A DNA stretch of 64,000 nt, from assembly GCA_002728755.1 (NCBI GenBank), contig PBVT01000085.1, positions 62,001-126,000 of the forward strand, given 5' to 3'. Shown here one piece after another: positions 29,461 through 40,933 of the stretch; position 1 is the first letter of the stretch; every line of letters starts with the position of its first letter. A program made the position numbers and the translations under genes. This DNA comes from Myxococcales bacterium (GTDB lineage Bacteria > Myxococcota_A > UBA9042 > UBA3505). The notes under the pieces were generated by a model. That model was given only the letters and a program-made list of their open reading frames with translations. It was not told the origin of the DNA and did no database searches.

Positions 29461-29778
29461 TTAGCCCACGATTACATCTTCGCTGGCCACAACCAGGACA
29501 CCTTTTCCGCCGCAATGGGTTGTAAGATCCCCCATGCGGTGTGCCCCAAGACCGTTGATGAAAACGGTGCCACTGCAACCCGTAGCTACCCATTTATTGG
29601 GTCCACAACAGGAGCCATGGACACCTGGATCACCCGTTCGTAACGCGGCCATTCCGTTAACTTCGACGTCAGGAGAACCCGACACAGCAGGGCCGATAAC
29701 CGAGTGAGTACAGGCGAGACAGCCGTGACCATCGGCGGGGCAATGTGCGCTATCTCCAAGTCGTCCTTGTCCAGGCAT
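29461..29778 (-). CDS. PAAR-motif protein
   Basis: MPGQGRLGDSAHCPADGHGCLAC...GSPDVEVNGMAALRTGDPGVHGSCCG...GCSGTVFINGLGAHRMGDLTTHCGGKGVLV. Confidence 0.85.
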   Translation of the reverse strand: MPGQGRLGDSAHCPADGHGCLACTHSVIGPAVSGSPDVEVNGMAALRTGDPGVHGSCCGPNKWVATGCSGTVFINGLGAHRMGDLTTHCGGKGVLVVASEDVIVG

Positions 29779-29894
29779 ATGTTCTTTTCCTACGTCACGA
29801 GATGATGGTGTGGACTATACCAGTTTTCTGGTCCATGGGGTACCGTGTCCCCAGTCCAAAACCCTTATAGAGCAAAACTCATTCCATCTAGCTC

Positions 29895-31661
29895 TTGGGC
29901 ACGCAGAGAAGTTCTGATAAGGTCAGAATCCCGATTGTTGAGGAGAGACCCATTTCCGAACAGATTTTTGGACGCACCCTGGGGTTGAAACCAGCGGAGT
30001 TGAAGGCCTTGAAGCGCCTTCGTACGCGGAAAACGAATCCTTCTGACGTGGTGGGGCTTCCTTTGGCCCGCAACCTGGCCAGTTTGTCTCGGGATTTGAA
30101 TCGACGGATTGGTGTACTCCTGGACCGACGGGGTCGTGTTACCCATATATCCGTTGGTGACGCCACCAGAATCTGGGTTCCAGAGTTTGGTCGTGTCCGT
30201 GCGGGAAAGGGGCGTCTGCGTGGCCTTCGATGGGTTGTGACTTATCTCCGGGGTGAACCACTCACTCGTGATGACATCACCGACCTTGTTCGTCTTCGGT
30301 TTGATCTGATTGCCTCTATCGAGGCGTGTGACGATGGCCTACCTGGTCTTGTCCATATGGCCCATGTGGCGCCGTATGGGAAGGGTACAGAGACACGGGT
30401 TGATCCCTGTTCTATCCACGATCTCGATATGGACTTCTCGGCCTGGGTCGCGGAGCTTGAGGCGGATTTGGCGCAGTCGATGCCCGTTGGTACGGAGCAT
30501 AGGGCCGGAGGACCACGAGCGATCTTGGCGTATGTTGACGTGCCAGGCGAGCTGAGCGCCAAAACAGTTATGCCCGAGTTACGGGAATTGGCTCGTACCG
30601 CTGGGCTTCAAGTGGTGGCGGAAGAGGTGCAGCGACGAAAGGCTGTAGACCATCGATATGTTTTTGGAAGTGGGCGTATCCAGGAATTGAATCTTCGCGC
30701 TCTGCAGATGGACGCGGAGATCATTGTTTTTGGTCGTGAGCTGAGCTCTACACAGATGCGCTCGATGAGCACCGTAACAGAATTAAAAGTCATCGATCGT
30801 ACGCAGTTGATACTCGACATCTTTGCGCAACACGCGAAGACTCGTGAAGGTAAGCTGCAGGTCGAATTGGCCCAACTCAAATATCTGCTTCCCCGGTTGA
30901 CCGGTCGCCGCGACGCGTTGAGCCGGCTTGCTGGTGGAATTGGAGGACGAGGTCCTGGTGAAACCCAGTTGGAGATCGACCGACGTCGTGCCAAGGACCG
31001 CATCAACCTCTTGGACAAAAAGATAAACCATTTATCTCGTCAGCGTGAGACACGTCGTCGACAGCGTCGTAAGAATGCAGTCCCCGTGGTGGGTATCGTT
31101 GGCTACACCAACGCGGGGAAATCGACCCTGCTGAATGCATTAACGGGTTCCGATGTCGTAGCCGAGGATAAGTTGTTTGCGACGCTAGACCCGACCACTC
31201 GGCGACTTCGGTTCCCAGAAGAACGAGAAATCGTTCTCGCGGATACGGTGGGTTTCATTCGCGAATTACCACCCGATCTGGCGAAGGCTTTTCGTGCCAC
31301 ATTGGAAGAGCTTGGTGACGCCGATCTACTGCTACATGTTGTCGACATCTCCGATCCGGCGGTCGTTGAACAAATGGAAGCGGTCATGGACACCTTAAAG
31401 TCCTTAGAACTTGGCGAGATACCCTCGGTAATTGTTCTAAACAAGACGGACCGCTCTCATGACGAAGAGCTACGATCGGCTCTAGAGGTACAGTGGAGCG
31501 CAGTCAGTATGTCCGCGATGGATCGGGGTACCCTGGCTCCATTAGTCGGTCGGTTAAGCCTAGCACTATTTGGTTTTGATGCGGATGTAGAGCGCGTTTT
31601 ACCACCCAGAAAGCTGTCGAAGCCTCGACCCTCTGCAGAGTGGAGTCCACTGGACCCGTAA
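29895..31661 (+). CDS. hflX: GTPase HflX
   Basis: [79 protein letters not shown]. Confidence 0.93.
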   Translation: MGTQRSSDKVRIPIVEERPISEQIFGRTLGLKPAELKALKRLRTRKTNPSDVVGLPLARNLASLSRDLNRRIGVLLDRRGRVTHISVGDATRIWVPEFGRVRAGKGRLRGLRWVVTYLRGEPLTRDDITDLVRLRFDLIASIEACDDGLPGLVHMAHVAPYGKGTETRVDPCSIHDLDMDFSAWVAELEADLAQSMPVGTEHRAGGPRAILAYVDVPGELSAKTVMPELRELARTAGLQVVAEEVQRRKAVDHRYVFGSGRIQELNLRALQMDAEIIVFGRELSSTQMRSMSTVTELKVIDRTQLILDIFAQHAKTREGKLQVELAQLKYLLPRLTGRRDALSRLAGGIGGRGPGETQLEIDRRRAKDRINLLDKKINHLSRQRETRRRQRRKNAVPVVGIVGYTNAGKSTLLNALTGSDVVAEDKLFATLDPTTRRLRFPEEREIVLADTVGFIRELPPDLAKAFRATLEELGDADLLLHVVDISDPAVVEQMEAVMDTLKSLELGEIPSVIVLNKTDRSHDEELRSALEVQWSAVSMSAMDRGTLAPLVGRLSLALFGFDADVERVLPPRKLSKPRPSAEWSPLDP

Positions 31662-31669
31662 GCGTCGGT

Positions 31670-32374
31670 CTACTTTTTGGTTACCAAGCGAACGCTGTCA
31701 CCTTTGGTCTCCACCTCAAAACTCGGTGCTTTCTCACCTCGTTTGGCGTTGGCTTCCCGTTGTTTCTCCAGGGAACCCTGAAAGGCCGCATAGGACGGAA
31801 TACGATCCGCGGCTCCAATCGCGCGAGTCGCCATCACAAAATCTTTATACAGCTTTCGATCCTCTGCTGGATCTGCGGGCGTCTTCTGTTTCGCCTTTGG
31901 TTTCTCTTTTCGTTTGGGCTTTTCTTGTGCCTTGTCTGGCGTTGCAGGAGGAGGCGGGGGAGCGATTCGGTATCCTCCCTGCTCCTGGATTCGGTCCATT
32001 CGTTGCCAGTAGGAGCGCAGAACAGAAAGTCGTTGAATCAAATTCTGAAAGCTGAATTTCACCCGGGCCGGTGCACCATTGGGTACCGAGAAACGCCGGA
32101 TTTCTCGCTCGAGTGCCATGCGTTCACGACCCGGAGCGCGAGTATCTACACCACGATAGTGGCGCTCAAATGCAGCACGAAGCTTCTCCAGGTCTTCGGA
32201 TAATTTTCGGATTGTATCTTCCCACTCTCGTACGCGAGCGCGCATGCCTTCGCCCGAATCTTTCAATTCCTCGCCGGTCCAGCTGGTGGCGATTCCTTTG
32301 AGACTACGAGAATCCGCGCGGCTTATGCGTTGGGTGTTGGCGCGTCCACGCTGATTTTTTGGAGGAGTGGGCAT
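31670..32374 (-). CDS. Hypothetical coiled-coil, basic protein (possibly MXAN_5187_C-like)
   Basis: 234 aa; RVKFSFQNLIQRLSVLRSYWQRM segment. Family suggestion is from memory only. Confidence 0.55.
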   Translation of the reverse strand: MPTPPKNQRGRANTQRISRADSRSLKGIATSWTGEELKDSGEGMRARVREWEDTIRKLSEDLEKLRAAFERHYRGVDTRAPGRERMALEREIRRFSVPNGAPARVKFSFQNLIQRLSVLRSYWQRMDRIQEQGGYRIAPPPPPATPDKAQEKPKRKEKPKAKQKTPADPAEDRKLYKDFVMATRAIGAADRIPSYAAFQGSLEKQREANAKRGEKAPSFEVETKGDSVRLVTKK

Positions 32375-32414
32375 AGGGACATCTTACCAGGCTTTTCCTT
32401 CCTGATAAATCTTG

Positions 32415-35400
32415 TCAGTCCGGTGAATAGCCGAGGGACGGGGCCAGCCATTGTTCAGCCTCTGCCACGGAAACCTTCTTTCTAGCGGCGTAATCGGCCA
32501 CTTGGTCTCTAGCAATGGGACCAAGCCCGAAGTAGCGAGCCTGCGGGTGGGCGAAATACCATCCTGCAACGGAAGCCGCCGGGGCGATCGCGTAGGACTC
32601 TGTGAGTTGGCTACCTGTCACCTTCTCCACATTGAGAAGATCCCATAAGTCTGGCTTGGATGTGTGGTCTGGACAGGCAGGATAGCCGGGTGCGGGGCGA
32701 ATCCCCTGGTATTTTTCTCGAATCCGTTCGTCATTTGAGAGGTCTTCTTCCGGTGCGTATGCCCAAACCTCACGCCGGAGGTATTCGTGTAAGCGCTCCG
32801 CAAAGGCCTCCGCGAGACGATCGGCTAAAGCCTTTACCATGATCGCGGAGTAGTCATCGTTCGAGTCGAGAAACGCCTTCTCCAGCTCTTCCACTCCGAA
32901 GATGCTGACAGCAAAAGCTCCTATATGATCCTGGATAGTAGTGTCGGGGGCAACGAAGTCCGCTAACGCCATATTGGCTCGACCAGCTGGCTGCTTTCGC
33001 TGTTGTCGGAGGGTATGGAGAACGACGGTCTCTGGCGTATCAGCCTGGGGTTGCAAGACGATATCGTCACCAACTCGATGTGCGGGAAAGATGCCGAGGA
33101 CTCCCTGCGCGTTCAGCCCACCGGTTTCGATGATTTGATCCAGGAGACGGTTGGCATCTTCATATAGGCTCCGAGCTTGCTCTCCTTTGGTCTCGTCATC
33201 CAGAATTTCTGGGAAGTGGCCCGGGACTTGCCAGGTGGCAAAGAACGGTGTCCAGTCAATGTAGGGAACGAGATCTTGTACGGGATAATCGGATAGCACC
33301 TCGATTCCGACGCGCTGGGGGTGGACAACGGTCTTGTCGGAGAAATCCAATTGGAGTCCGTTTGCACGTGCTTGTTCGAGGGGAATTAGCTTGGCGTCTC
33401 CTTTTGCTTCATGGCGCGAGCGAATGACGTCATATTCTTTTTCGACCTTATCTGCGAAGGCCTCAACAGCGGTTTCATTGCATAGGGTAAGAGCTGTTGG
33501 AGCGGCCCGCGATGCGTCGCTAACATGAACCACGCAGCCCGGGTAGGCTGGGTCTATCTTTACAGCCGTATGTTTTTTCGAGGTAGTTGCACCGCCGATC
33601 ATGACGGGGAGATTGAGACCAAGACGCTCCATCTCTTGGGCGATATGTACCATTTCGCGAAGGGAGGGAGTGATTAATCCGCTTAATCCAATGGCGTCGA
33701 CTTTCTGGTCTACTGCTTCCTGAAGAATTTTGGCACAGGGAACCATGACCCCAAGATCAATGACTTCGATATTATTACACTCAAGAACGACCCCTACGAT
33801 GTTCTTGCCGATATCGTGTACATCACCTTTGACTGTGGCCATTAATACGCGACCAGCACGACTCGGCTCGGCGGATTGCGCTTGTTCTTCCTTCATATAG
33901 GGGGTCAACCAGGCCACTGCGGTCTTCATGACACGAGCGCTCTTTACGACCTGCGGTAAGAACATTTGTCCTGAGCCGAACAGATCGCCAACTCGGTCCA
34001 TACCAGCCATTAGTGGGCCCTCGATAACGAAGATTGGGCGACCGTGTTTTTTTAGCGCTTCTTCTGTGTCCTGTTCGATGAACTCCACAAGACCATGTAC
34101 GAGCGCGTGCTTGATCCGTGCGTCCACATCTTCCTTCCGCCAGGCTCGTTCTACTTGTCGAGTCTGCTTTGTGTCGGCGGTCGTCTGGGCCAGGGATATG
34201 AGAGCTTCCGTTGCGTCCTCTGTCCGATTCAATACGACGTCTTCGACCCTTTCGCGCAACGTTGGGTCGATTTGATCGTAGACTGCCAGCTGTCCCGCGT
34301 TGACGATTCCCATCTCCATACCAGCGGAAATTGCGTGGTAGAGGAATACGGAATGCATGGCTTCTCGGACGGTATTATTACCTCGAAACGAGAAGGAGAC
34401 GTTACTCACACCACCCGATACATGGGCGTGCGGTAGGGTTTGGCGGATCTGTCGAGTCGCTTCGATGAAGTCTACGCCATAGTTGTTGTGCTCATCGATA
34501 CCAGTGGCAACCGTCAAGATATTCGGATCGAAGATGATGTCTTCGGCCGGGAAACCCTCTTCGTCTACGAGGATTCGGTAGGCTCGGGTACAGATCTCTA
34601 CCTTTCGATCTGTAGTGACCGCCTGTCCTTCTTCATCGAAGGCCATGACTACGACAGCAGCACCGTATTTCTGAATTAAGCGGGCTTTTTCGCGAAAATC
34701 CTCCTCCCCCTCCTTAAGGCTGATGGAGTTCACGATACCTTTACCCTGAATACATTGTAGGCCGGCCTCGATTACATCCCAATCCGAGGAGTCGATCATG
34801 ATCGGTACCCGCGCGACGTCGGGTTCGGAGGCAACGATATTCAGGAATCGTTTCATCGCCTCGGGACCATCGAGAAGCCCCTCGTCCATATTTACATCGA
34901 CGATCTGGGCACCGTTTTCGACTTGTTGGCGTGCAACGGACACCGCGGTTTCATAATCACCCTCCAGGATCAGTTTCCGAAATCGTGCTGAGCCCGAGAT
35001 GTTGGTTCGCTCACCCACATTGACGAAGTTGGTATCCTCGTGAAGCTCGAAGCGTTCCAGGCCGGAGAGAGTGAGTCGCTTGGGGAATTCTGGTGTGGAG
35101 CGAGGCCTAAAATCTTTCAGAGCATCAGCCAGTGCCCGAATATGATCGGGGCTGGTACCACAGCACCCTCCTACGAGATTTACGAATCCAGCTTCCGCGA
35201 AGCTTGCCAGGGTCTCTGCAAGCTGTTCCGGGGTTTCGTCGTAGCCACCAAACTCATTGGGTAGCCCCGCGTTGGGGTGACAGGAGATATGACATGGGGC
35301 GACCTGTGCGAGCTCTTCGATATGAGGTCGCATATCCTGGGCACCAAGAGCACAATTCAAGCCGACGCTTAAGAGGTTCGCGTGAGAAATGGAAACCCAG

Positions 35401-36086
35401 AAGGCCTCAGGGGTCTGGCCCGAAAGCGTTCGTCCGCTGGCGTCCGTGATCGTCCCTGACACCATAAGAGGCACAAAGGATTCTTGCTTCGCCCTCTCAA
35501 TTTCGACCGCATAAAGTGCGGCTTTGGCGTTCAATGTGTCGAACACCGTCTCGATCATGAGGATATCGGCCCCTCCGTCGAGGAGACCGCGAGCCTGGGT
35601 GGTATAACAGTCTACAAGCTCCGCCCAATCCACATTGCGTGAGCCAGGATCGTTTACGTCCGATGATAAGGAGGCAGTCCGATTGGTTGGTCCCAGCACG
35701 CCGACCGCGAATCTGGGTCGCTCTTGTGTTGACGCTTCTTGCGCGGCTATTTTTGCGAGACGGGCTGCTTCGACATTCAGTTCGTAGGCAAGATCGACCA
35801 GATCATAATCCGCGAGAGAGATCGCGTTGGCGTTAAATGAATTCGTTTCGATCAGGTCGGCGCCTGCCGCCAGATATTGCCGGTGTATATCGAGAATGAT
35901 GTCCGGCCGGGTCAGGCATAGAAGGTCATTATTGCCCTGGAGCTCACTTGAATGATTGGTGAACCGGTCTCCGCGGAAATCAGCTTCCGTGAGTTCATGA
36001 CCCTGGATCACGGTGCCCATAGCGCCATCCAGCAACAAGATACGTTGCGCAAGAAGCGGTTGTATGGGGTGTGTCGGTGAGGTCAT
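32415..36086 (-). CDS. metH: Cobalamin-dependent methionine synthase
   Basis: [72 protein letters not shown] (B12 motif), [15 protein letters not shown] (activation domain). Confidence 0.96.
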   Translation of the reverse strand: MTSPTHPIQPLLAQRILLLDGAMGTVIQGHELTEADFRGDRFTNHSSELQGNNDLLCLTRPDIILDIHRQYLAAGADLIETNSFNANAISLADYDLVDLAYELNVEAARLAKIAAQEASTQERPRFAVGVLGPTNRTASLSSDVNDPGSRNVDWAELVDCYTTQARGLLDGGADILMIETVFDTLNAKAALYAVEIERAKQESFVPLMVSGTITDASGRTLSGQTPEAFWVSISHANLLSVGLNCALGAQDMRPHIEELAQVAPCHISCHPNAGLPNEFGGYDETPEQLAETLASFAEAGFVNLVGGCCGTSPDHIRALADALKDFRPRSTPEFPKRLTLSGLERFELHEDTNFVNVGERTNISGSARFRKLILEGDYETAVSVARQQVENGAQIVDVNMDEGLLDGPEAMKRFLNIVASEPDVARVPIMIDSSDWDVIEAGLQCIQGKGIVNSISLKEGEEDFREKARLIQKYGAAVVVMAFDEEGQAVTTDRKVEICTRAYRILVDEEGFPAEDIIFDPNILTVATGIDEHNNYGVDFIEATRQIRQTLPHAHVSGGVSNVSFSFRGNNTVREAMHSVFLYHAISAGMEMGIVNAGQLAVYDQIDPTLRERVEDVVLNRTEDATEALISLAQTTADTKQTRQVERAWRKEDVDARIKHALVHGLVEFIEQDTEEALKKHGRPIFVIEGPLMAGMDRVGDLFGSGQMFLPQVVKSARVMKTAVAWLTPYMKEEQAQSAEPSRAGRVLMATVKGDVHDIGKNIVGVVLECNNIEVIDLGVMVPCAKILQEAVDQKVDAIGLSGLITPSLREMVHIAQEMERLGLNLPVMIGGATTSKKHTAVKIDPAYPGCVVHVSDASRAAPTALTLCNETAVEAFADKVEKEYDVIRSRHEAKGDAKLIPLEQARANGLQLDFSDKTVVHPQRVGIEVLSDYPVQDLVPYIDWTPFFATWQVPGHFPEILDDETKGEQARSLYEDANRLLDQIIETGGLNAQGVLGIFPAHRVGDDIVLQPQADTPETVVLHTLRQQRKQPAGRANMALADFVAPDTTIQDHIGAFAVSIFGVEELEKAFLDSNDDYSAIMVKALADRLAEAFAERLHEYLRREVWAYAPEEDLSNDERIREKYQGIRPAPGYPACPDHTSKPDLWDLLNVEKVTGSQLTESYAIAPAASVAGWYFAHPQARYFGLGPIARDQVADYAARKKVSVAEAEQWLAPSLGYSPD

Positions 36087-36124
36087 AGAAGAATCTCATG
36101 CGGTGGATTAGCGCTTGAGTCAAG

Positions 36125-36142
36125 CAAATCAACGTTGATTTG
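36125..36142. promoter_or_regulatory. Perfect 18-bp palindrome CAAATCAACGTTGATTTG between metH and a divergent phosphoesterase gene
   Basis: Read directly; self-reverse-complementary over 18 nt. Confidence 0.5.
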
Positions 36143-36199
36143 GCGAGCTTGAATCTCTATGAGCTTGACCGGGTTTTCAGTTTGGGTGATTCAAAGGGT

Positions 36200-37081
36200 A
36201 TGCGAATTGCTCATGTCACAGATATTCATGTTCTGGTGCCGCCTCGGTTATCACAGCTATTTGGTAAGCGCTTACTGGGTACGTTGAACCTTTACGTTTT
36301 TGGTCGTAAGAGTCATTTCTCAGAGGCAGCGCAGGAGGCCCTCGTGCGTGATGTGATGGCGTGTGAGCCAGACGCTCTGATCTGTACCGGTGACCTTACC
36401 GCCCAGGCTACACCCGAGGAATTTCGTGCAGCCTTTGAATTGTTGCAGCCTCTATTCCAACGACAGCCGACGGTGTTGATTCCTGGCAACCATGACACCT
36501 ACACCCTCTCGGCCTGGAAGGGATTGCTCATAGAGAAAGATTTTTCTTCCTGGTTGGGCACGGGGGATTGGCCTCGTACACATATTCTTAGTCCGGACCT
36601 ATCCGTTGTTTGCGTTGATGTATGTCGTGCTCATGTGTTGTCGACGGGTCGAGTCGATGAGGCCCAGCTGCGGGAATTAGATGTGGTCTTACGAAAAGAG
36701 GCCGAGGCGGGACGCAAGGTGATCATAGCCATGCATTATCCGTTACGAGACCGGCATGGAAACCCCTACGGAGCGAAGACCCATAACATCGATAATGGTC
36801 CTGATATAGAGAACTGCCTCTCTGCCTATGGAGAGACCATTATAGCGATGGTGCATGGTCATGTTCACCATGGGTACCAGACGATGGTACCAACCCAGTT
36901 TGGTTCCTTCCCGAGCTTAAACCCTGGTGCTTCCGGCTACGCCCATCTTCCGAAACTAAAACGCACGGGGCATTTCAGTGTCTATACGGTGGAATCGGAT
37001 TCGATATCCGTGGAACGCTATGCCTTCGACGGGACGAGCTTCGTGCCTGAGGACGGTGGCGCGTATGCTACCGGCCGATAA
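36200..37081 (+). CDS. Metallophosphoesterase
   Basis: MRIAHVTDIHV, CTGDLT, VLIPGNHDTY, VIIAMHYPL, VHGHVHHGY. ATG at 36200 preferred over TTG at 36140. Confidence 0.88.
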   Translation: MRIAHVTDIHVLVPPRLSQLFGKRLLGTLNLYVFGRKSHFSEAAQEALVRDVMACEPDALICTGDLTAQATPEEFRAAFELLQPLFQRQPTVLIPGNHDTYTLSAWKGLLIEKDFSSWLGTGDWPRTHILSPDLSVVCVDVCRAHVLSTGRVDEAQLRELDVVLRKEAEAGRKVIIAMHYPLRDRHGNPYGAKTHNIDNGPDIENCLSAYGETIIAMVHGHVHHGYQTMVPTQFGSFPSLNPGASGYAHLPKLKRTGHFSVYTVESDSISVERYAFDGTSFVPEDGGAYATGR

Positions 37082-37082
37082 A

Positions 37083-40000
37083 TCAGCTAGCGGGCCCCAT
37101 TGCGCTGGTTACTATCGTAGTGACTTCGTCGATGTCCCGCAGTTCGGAGAGGAATTCGTCCGTAGGAGAGACCTGGTATTTCCCATCCAGCTTCAAGGCG
37201 ATGCGGCCGGATCCTTCGAGTCGTAGACTAGCATAAACAGGGACTGGCCCCGGGTGCTTTGTAAGGACAGTGCCGACGTTCGATATGAGTTGCGTGGCCT
37301 GGTCTTCACCGGTCTCCGAAGATAGTTCGAGAGTAACACCCTTGGCTTTTTCTAGACGGAAGGAGGCCAGGGTGATGATGGAGTCGGCGATGATGCTGAC
37401 GATGCGGCTTTCTTCACTCTCTTCAATCCGAACTCGACCTTGTACGACGATTGGAAGGTCATCCGAGAGATTGGTTTCACATGCAGCAAAGGTGCGTGGA
37501 AAAACCACAACCTCCACTCGGCCGCTGAGATCTTCAAATTGAAGGATCGCCATGCGGTCTCCATTACGAGAACGTCGTTCTCGGATTTCCGCAGCAATGC
37601 CTCCGACGAGGATATTGTCCCCGTCGCTCGCTCGATCCTCGATATCGGCGGTAGTCCAGCCACCCAGATCTTTCACCTCTCTGGCATGTCCTTCCAGGGG
37701 GTGTCCTGTGAGGTAAAATCCTAATGCGTCCTTCTCGAGTCGTAGTCTTTGACGTTGCGTAAAGCGTTCTTCAGGTACTGCATACTCAATGTCGATGAGC
37801 TGCTGCTCTTCACCCTCTCCACCGAAGAGGTTGAATTGACCGAGCGCCTTGTCTTGCTGGTACCGAGTTCCACTTTCGATCGCTCGACTCACATTATTGA
37901 GAACGATATCCCGGTCCAGCCCCATGCTATCAAAGGCTCCACAGGAGACGAGCGCTTCAATGGTTCGCTTATTTACACAGCGCAGATCGACGCGACCACA
38001 GAAGTCGGTCAAGCTGGTAAACGGTCCTTCTTCATTGCGGGCATGAATGATCGCCTCGATGGCGGCGTCTCCAACTCCTTTTACTGCGGACAACCCAAAC
38101 CGGATCGCTCGCTCCACGAGTGTAAAGTCATGGGCCGATTCATTGACGTCGGGTGGCAGAACGTCAATGCCCATACGTCGAGCTTCATACACGTATCGGA
38201 CGACCTTTTCCGTTCGATTGGACTCACTCGTAAGCATGGCCGCGAAAAACGCTGCCGGATAGTGTGCCTTCAGATAGCCTGTCTGGTAGGTGAGAACAGC
38301 ATACGCGGCACTATGGGATTTATTGAAACCGTAACCCGCAAAGTACGCCATCAGGTCGAAGATGCTGTTGGCCTTCTCGGAGGACACGTTATTTTTGGTG
38401 GCGCCTTCAAGGAAAATGTCGCGCATTCGCTTCATTTCCTTTTCTTTCTTTTTACCCATCGCGCGGCGGAGAAGATCCGCTTGTCCCAGGGAGAAGCCTG
38501 CCAGGATGGAGGCGATCTGCATAACCTGTTCCTGGTATACGATGACGCCGTAGGTCTCGCGCAGAGACTCCTCCAGGTCCGGGTGTGGATACTCTACCGG
38601 AGTCTGTCCATGCTTACGTTTAACGAAGTCATCCACCATACCAGAGCCGAGGGGGCCAGGGCGGTATAAGGCCACAGCGGCGACTACGTCTTCAAAGCAG
38701 TCTGGTCGAAGCTTTCGCAGGAGCTCTTGAAAACCAGATGATTCCAGCTGGAATACACCGAGCGTGTTGCCACTGGACATCAATTTGTAGGTGATCGAGT
38801 CATCGAGGCCCAGGTCATCTAGCCGGAAATCTGCTTTCAGGTGCTCCTGGACGAGCCGTTCCGCGTGGTCGAGAACGGTTAAGGTTTTCAACCCAAGGAA
38901 GTCGAATTTAACGAGACCAACCTCTTCCGTTTCGTTCATGGCGTACTGTGTCATCAGCTCGCCATTATTTCCGCGGGTCGTTGGCATATAATGCCAGAGG
39001 GGGGCGTCTGAGATGACAAGGGCCGATGCATGGATCCCAGCCTGCCGATATAGCCCTTCAAGCTCTAGGGCTACATCAAACAATCGCTTATAGCGCTCAT
39101 CTTCTTCTAGCAGCTCGCGAAGACGCTTCTCTTTGTCGTATGCGCTCTCTAAAGTGATCCCGAGATCGGTCGGGATGAGCTTTGCGATACGATCTCCTTC
39201 TTGTGGGGTCATACCCAGAGCCCGTGCTACATCACGAACGACCGCCTTCGCTTTCATCGAACCATAGGTGATGATCTGTGCGACATTCTCACTGCCGTAC
39301 TTTTCGATGGCATATTCGATGACGTCCTGGCGCTTTTGTTGGCAGAAATCGACGTCAAAGTCTGGCATAGAGACACGTTCTGGATTCAGAAAGCGCTCAA
39401 AAAGAAGACCATAGCGGATGGGATCGATATCGGTGATCCGTAAGGCGTATGCCACAAGAGAGCCCGCTCCAGATCCACGACCAGGACCTACGGGTACACG
39501 ATTGTTCCGAGCCCACTGCACATAGTCTGCCACGGTCAGGAAGTAACCAGGGAACTCCATCGATTCGATGATTTCGAGTTCGTATTTCAACCGATCTGCG
39601 TATTCTTCGTTATCGACGGTTTGTTTCTGTTGCGTGATCTCCTCGATGCGTGCGTCCAGTCCGGCTTCGGCCATCTCGGTGAGCACTTCGCCAAGTGATT
39701 TACCTTCGGGGCAATCGTATTTGGGTAGGTAGTAGGTCCCTGTGCCGATGTGCACGTCGCACATCTCCGCGATCTTCAAGGTGTTCTCTAGGGCTTCCGG
39801 TAATTCGCTGAATTTCTCAGCCATCTCTTCAGCACTGGCGAGGTGGAAGCCCGTCGGCCGTTTCTCATTCGCGTCATCCCAATCGACCATGCGGCCCAGC
39901 TGGATGGCCATCAAGACCTCGTGCGAGCGCGCATGCGTTGGATCGAGATAATGTACGTCATTCGTCGCAACCAATGGGGCGTCTGCTTTTCGGGCCAACT

Positions 40001-40568
40001 CTACGATGCGCCCATTTACCAGGCGCTGCTCTGCGATTCCCTGATCGGTAATTTCGAGAAAGACGTTCTCGGCCCCAAAGATGTCCTGGTAGGTCTTGAG
40101 CTGCTCGCGTGCCGCGTCATATTCGTCACGTAGTAGGAGCTGGGGAATATCACCAGCCAGGTTGCCGGTAAGCATGATCAGACCATCGGAATGTTCACTT
40201 AGTATCGATGTATCAAGTCGTGGAACTCCGAGTGCATATCCGGTGGAGTAGGCGAGATGATTGAGTCGACAAAGGTTTCGATATCCGGTCTGGTTTTTCG
40301 CGAGTAGGACGATCTGACTCTGCGAGTTGTCTTCTTCGTCACTTGCGTCGACCTTTGCGATCCTTGGCTCGTAGCCCAGAATGGGTTTGATATCTGCGGC
40401 CGTAGTCTTCTTAAAGAAATCCAGTGCGCCGAGCATACTGTCATGATCGGTCAACGCTACGGCCGGCATATTCATGCTGACACAGCGTTCCACCAGTTCA
40501 TTAATATGAATACTGCTATCCAGAAATGAATACTGCGAATGAAGGTGCAGGTGGACGAATTGCGACAT
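37083..40568 (-). CDS. dnaE: DNA polymerase III alpha subunit
   Basis: FVHLHLHSQYSFLDSS PHP start, VGPGRGSGAGSLVAYALRITDIDP, PDFDVDFCQQKR, YQEQVMQIA, OB-fold C-terminus. Confidence 0.97.
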   Translation of the reverse strand: MSQFVHLHLHSQYSFLDSSIHINELVERCVSMNMPAVALTDHDSMLGALDFFKKTTAADIKPILGYEPRIAKVDASDEEDNSQSQIVLLAKNQTGYRNLCRLNHLAYSTGYALGVPRLDTSILSEHSDGLIMLTGNLAGDIPQLLLRDEYDAAREQLKTYQDIFGAENVFLEITDQGIAEQRLVNGRIVELARKADAPLVATNDVHYLDPTHARSHEVLMAIQLGRMVDWDDANEKRPTGFHLASAEEMAEKFSELPEALENTLKIAEMCDVHIGTGTYYLPKYDCPEGKSLGEVLTEMAEAGLDARIEEITQQKQTVDNEEYADRLKYELEIIESMEFPGYFLTVADYVQWARNNRVPVGPGRGSGAGSLVAYALRITDIDPIRYGLLFERFLNPERVSMPDFDVDFCQQKRQDVIEYAIEKYGSENVAQIITYGSMKAKAVVRDVARALGMTPQEGDRIAKLIPTDLGITLESAYDKEKRLRELLEEDERYKRLFDVALELEGLYRQAGIHASALVISDAPLWHYMPTTRGNNGELMTQYAMNETEEVGLVKFDFLGLKTLTVLDHAERLVQEHLKADFRLDDLGLDDSITYKLMSSGNTLGVFQLESSGFQELLRKLRPDCFEDVVAAVALYRPGPLGSGMVDDFVKRKHGQTPVEYPHPDLEESLRETYGVIVYQEQVMQIASILAGFSLGQADLLRRAMGKKKEKEMKRMRDIFLEGATKNNVSSEKANSIFDLMAYFAGYGFNKSHSAAYAVLTYQTGYLKAHYPAAFFAAMLTSESNRTEKVVRYVYEARRMGIDVLPPDVNESAHDFTLVERAIRFGLSAVKGVGDAAIEAIIHARNEEGPFTSLTDFCGRVDLRCVNKRTIEALVSCGAFDSMGLDRDIVLNNVSRAIESGTRYQQDKALGQFNLFGGEGEEQQLIDIEYAVPEERFTQRQRLRLEKDALGFYLTGHPLEGHAREVKDLGGWTTADIEDRASDGDNILVGGIAAEIRERRSRNGDRMAILQFEDLSGRVEVVVFPRTFAACETNLSDDLPIVVQGRVRIEESEESRIVSIIADSIITLASFRLEKAKGVTLELSSETGEDQATQLISNVGTVLTKHPGPVPVYASLRLEGSGRIALKLDGKYQVSPTDEFLSELRDIDEVTTIVTSAMGPAS

Positions 40569-40933
40569 AGATTTATTCTGTCCTTCCGTAAGGGGATAAG
40601 CCCGTACCAGACGAAAGATTACGGAGCCGAGACCGTGTTTAGATCAGCCGCATAGGGCCCGGGGTGTCAAGGTCAAAGTTTGTGGTCACAGCCCCCGATG
40701 AAGAGCCGATCCTGGAGTTCCTAAATTTTGGGAAACCATAGCCGCTGGTTTTTCGAGTACAGCTAGCAAAACCGCACTGTAGAACGAAAGCCTTGAAACC
40801 TGGACGTGCGTGTGTTAGAAGCCCCGAACCCGTTTCCATCCCGGTTACGGATAACTACGCACACTCCCAGAAGGTCCTTCGTGGCGCTTATACGCTTAGG
40901 GAGTGGAGGCGAACGAAGACCAGGAGAAAAAAA

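Noticed and set aside
37749-38669. 306-aa + strand ORF
   Set aside because: Entirely antisense to dnaE with no recognisable motifs.
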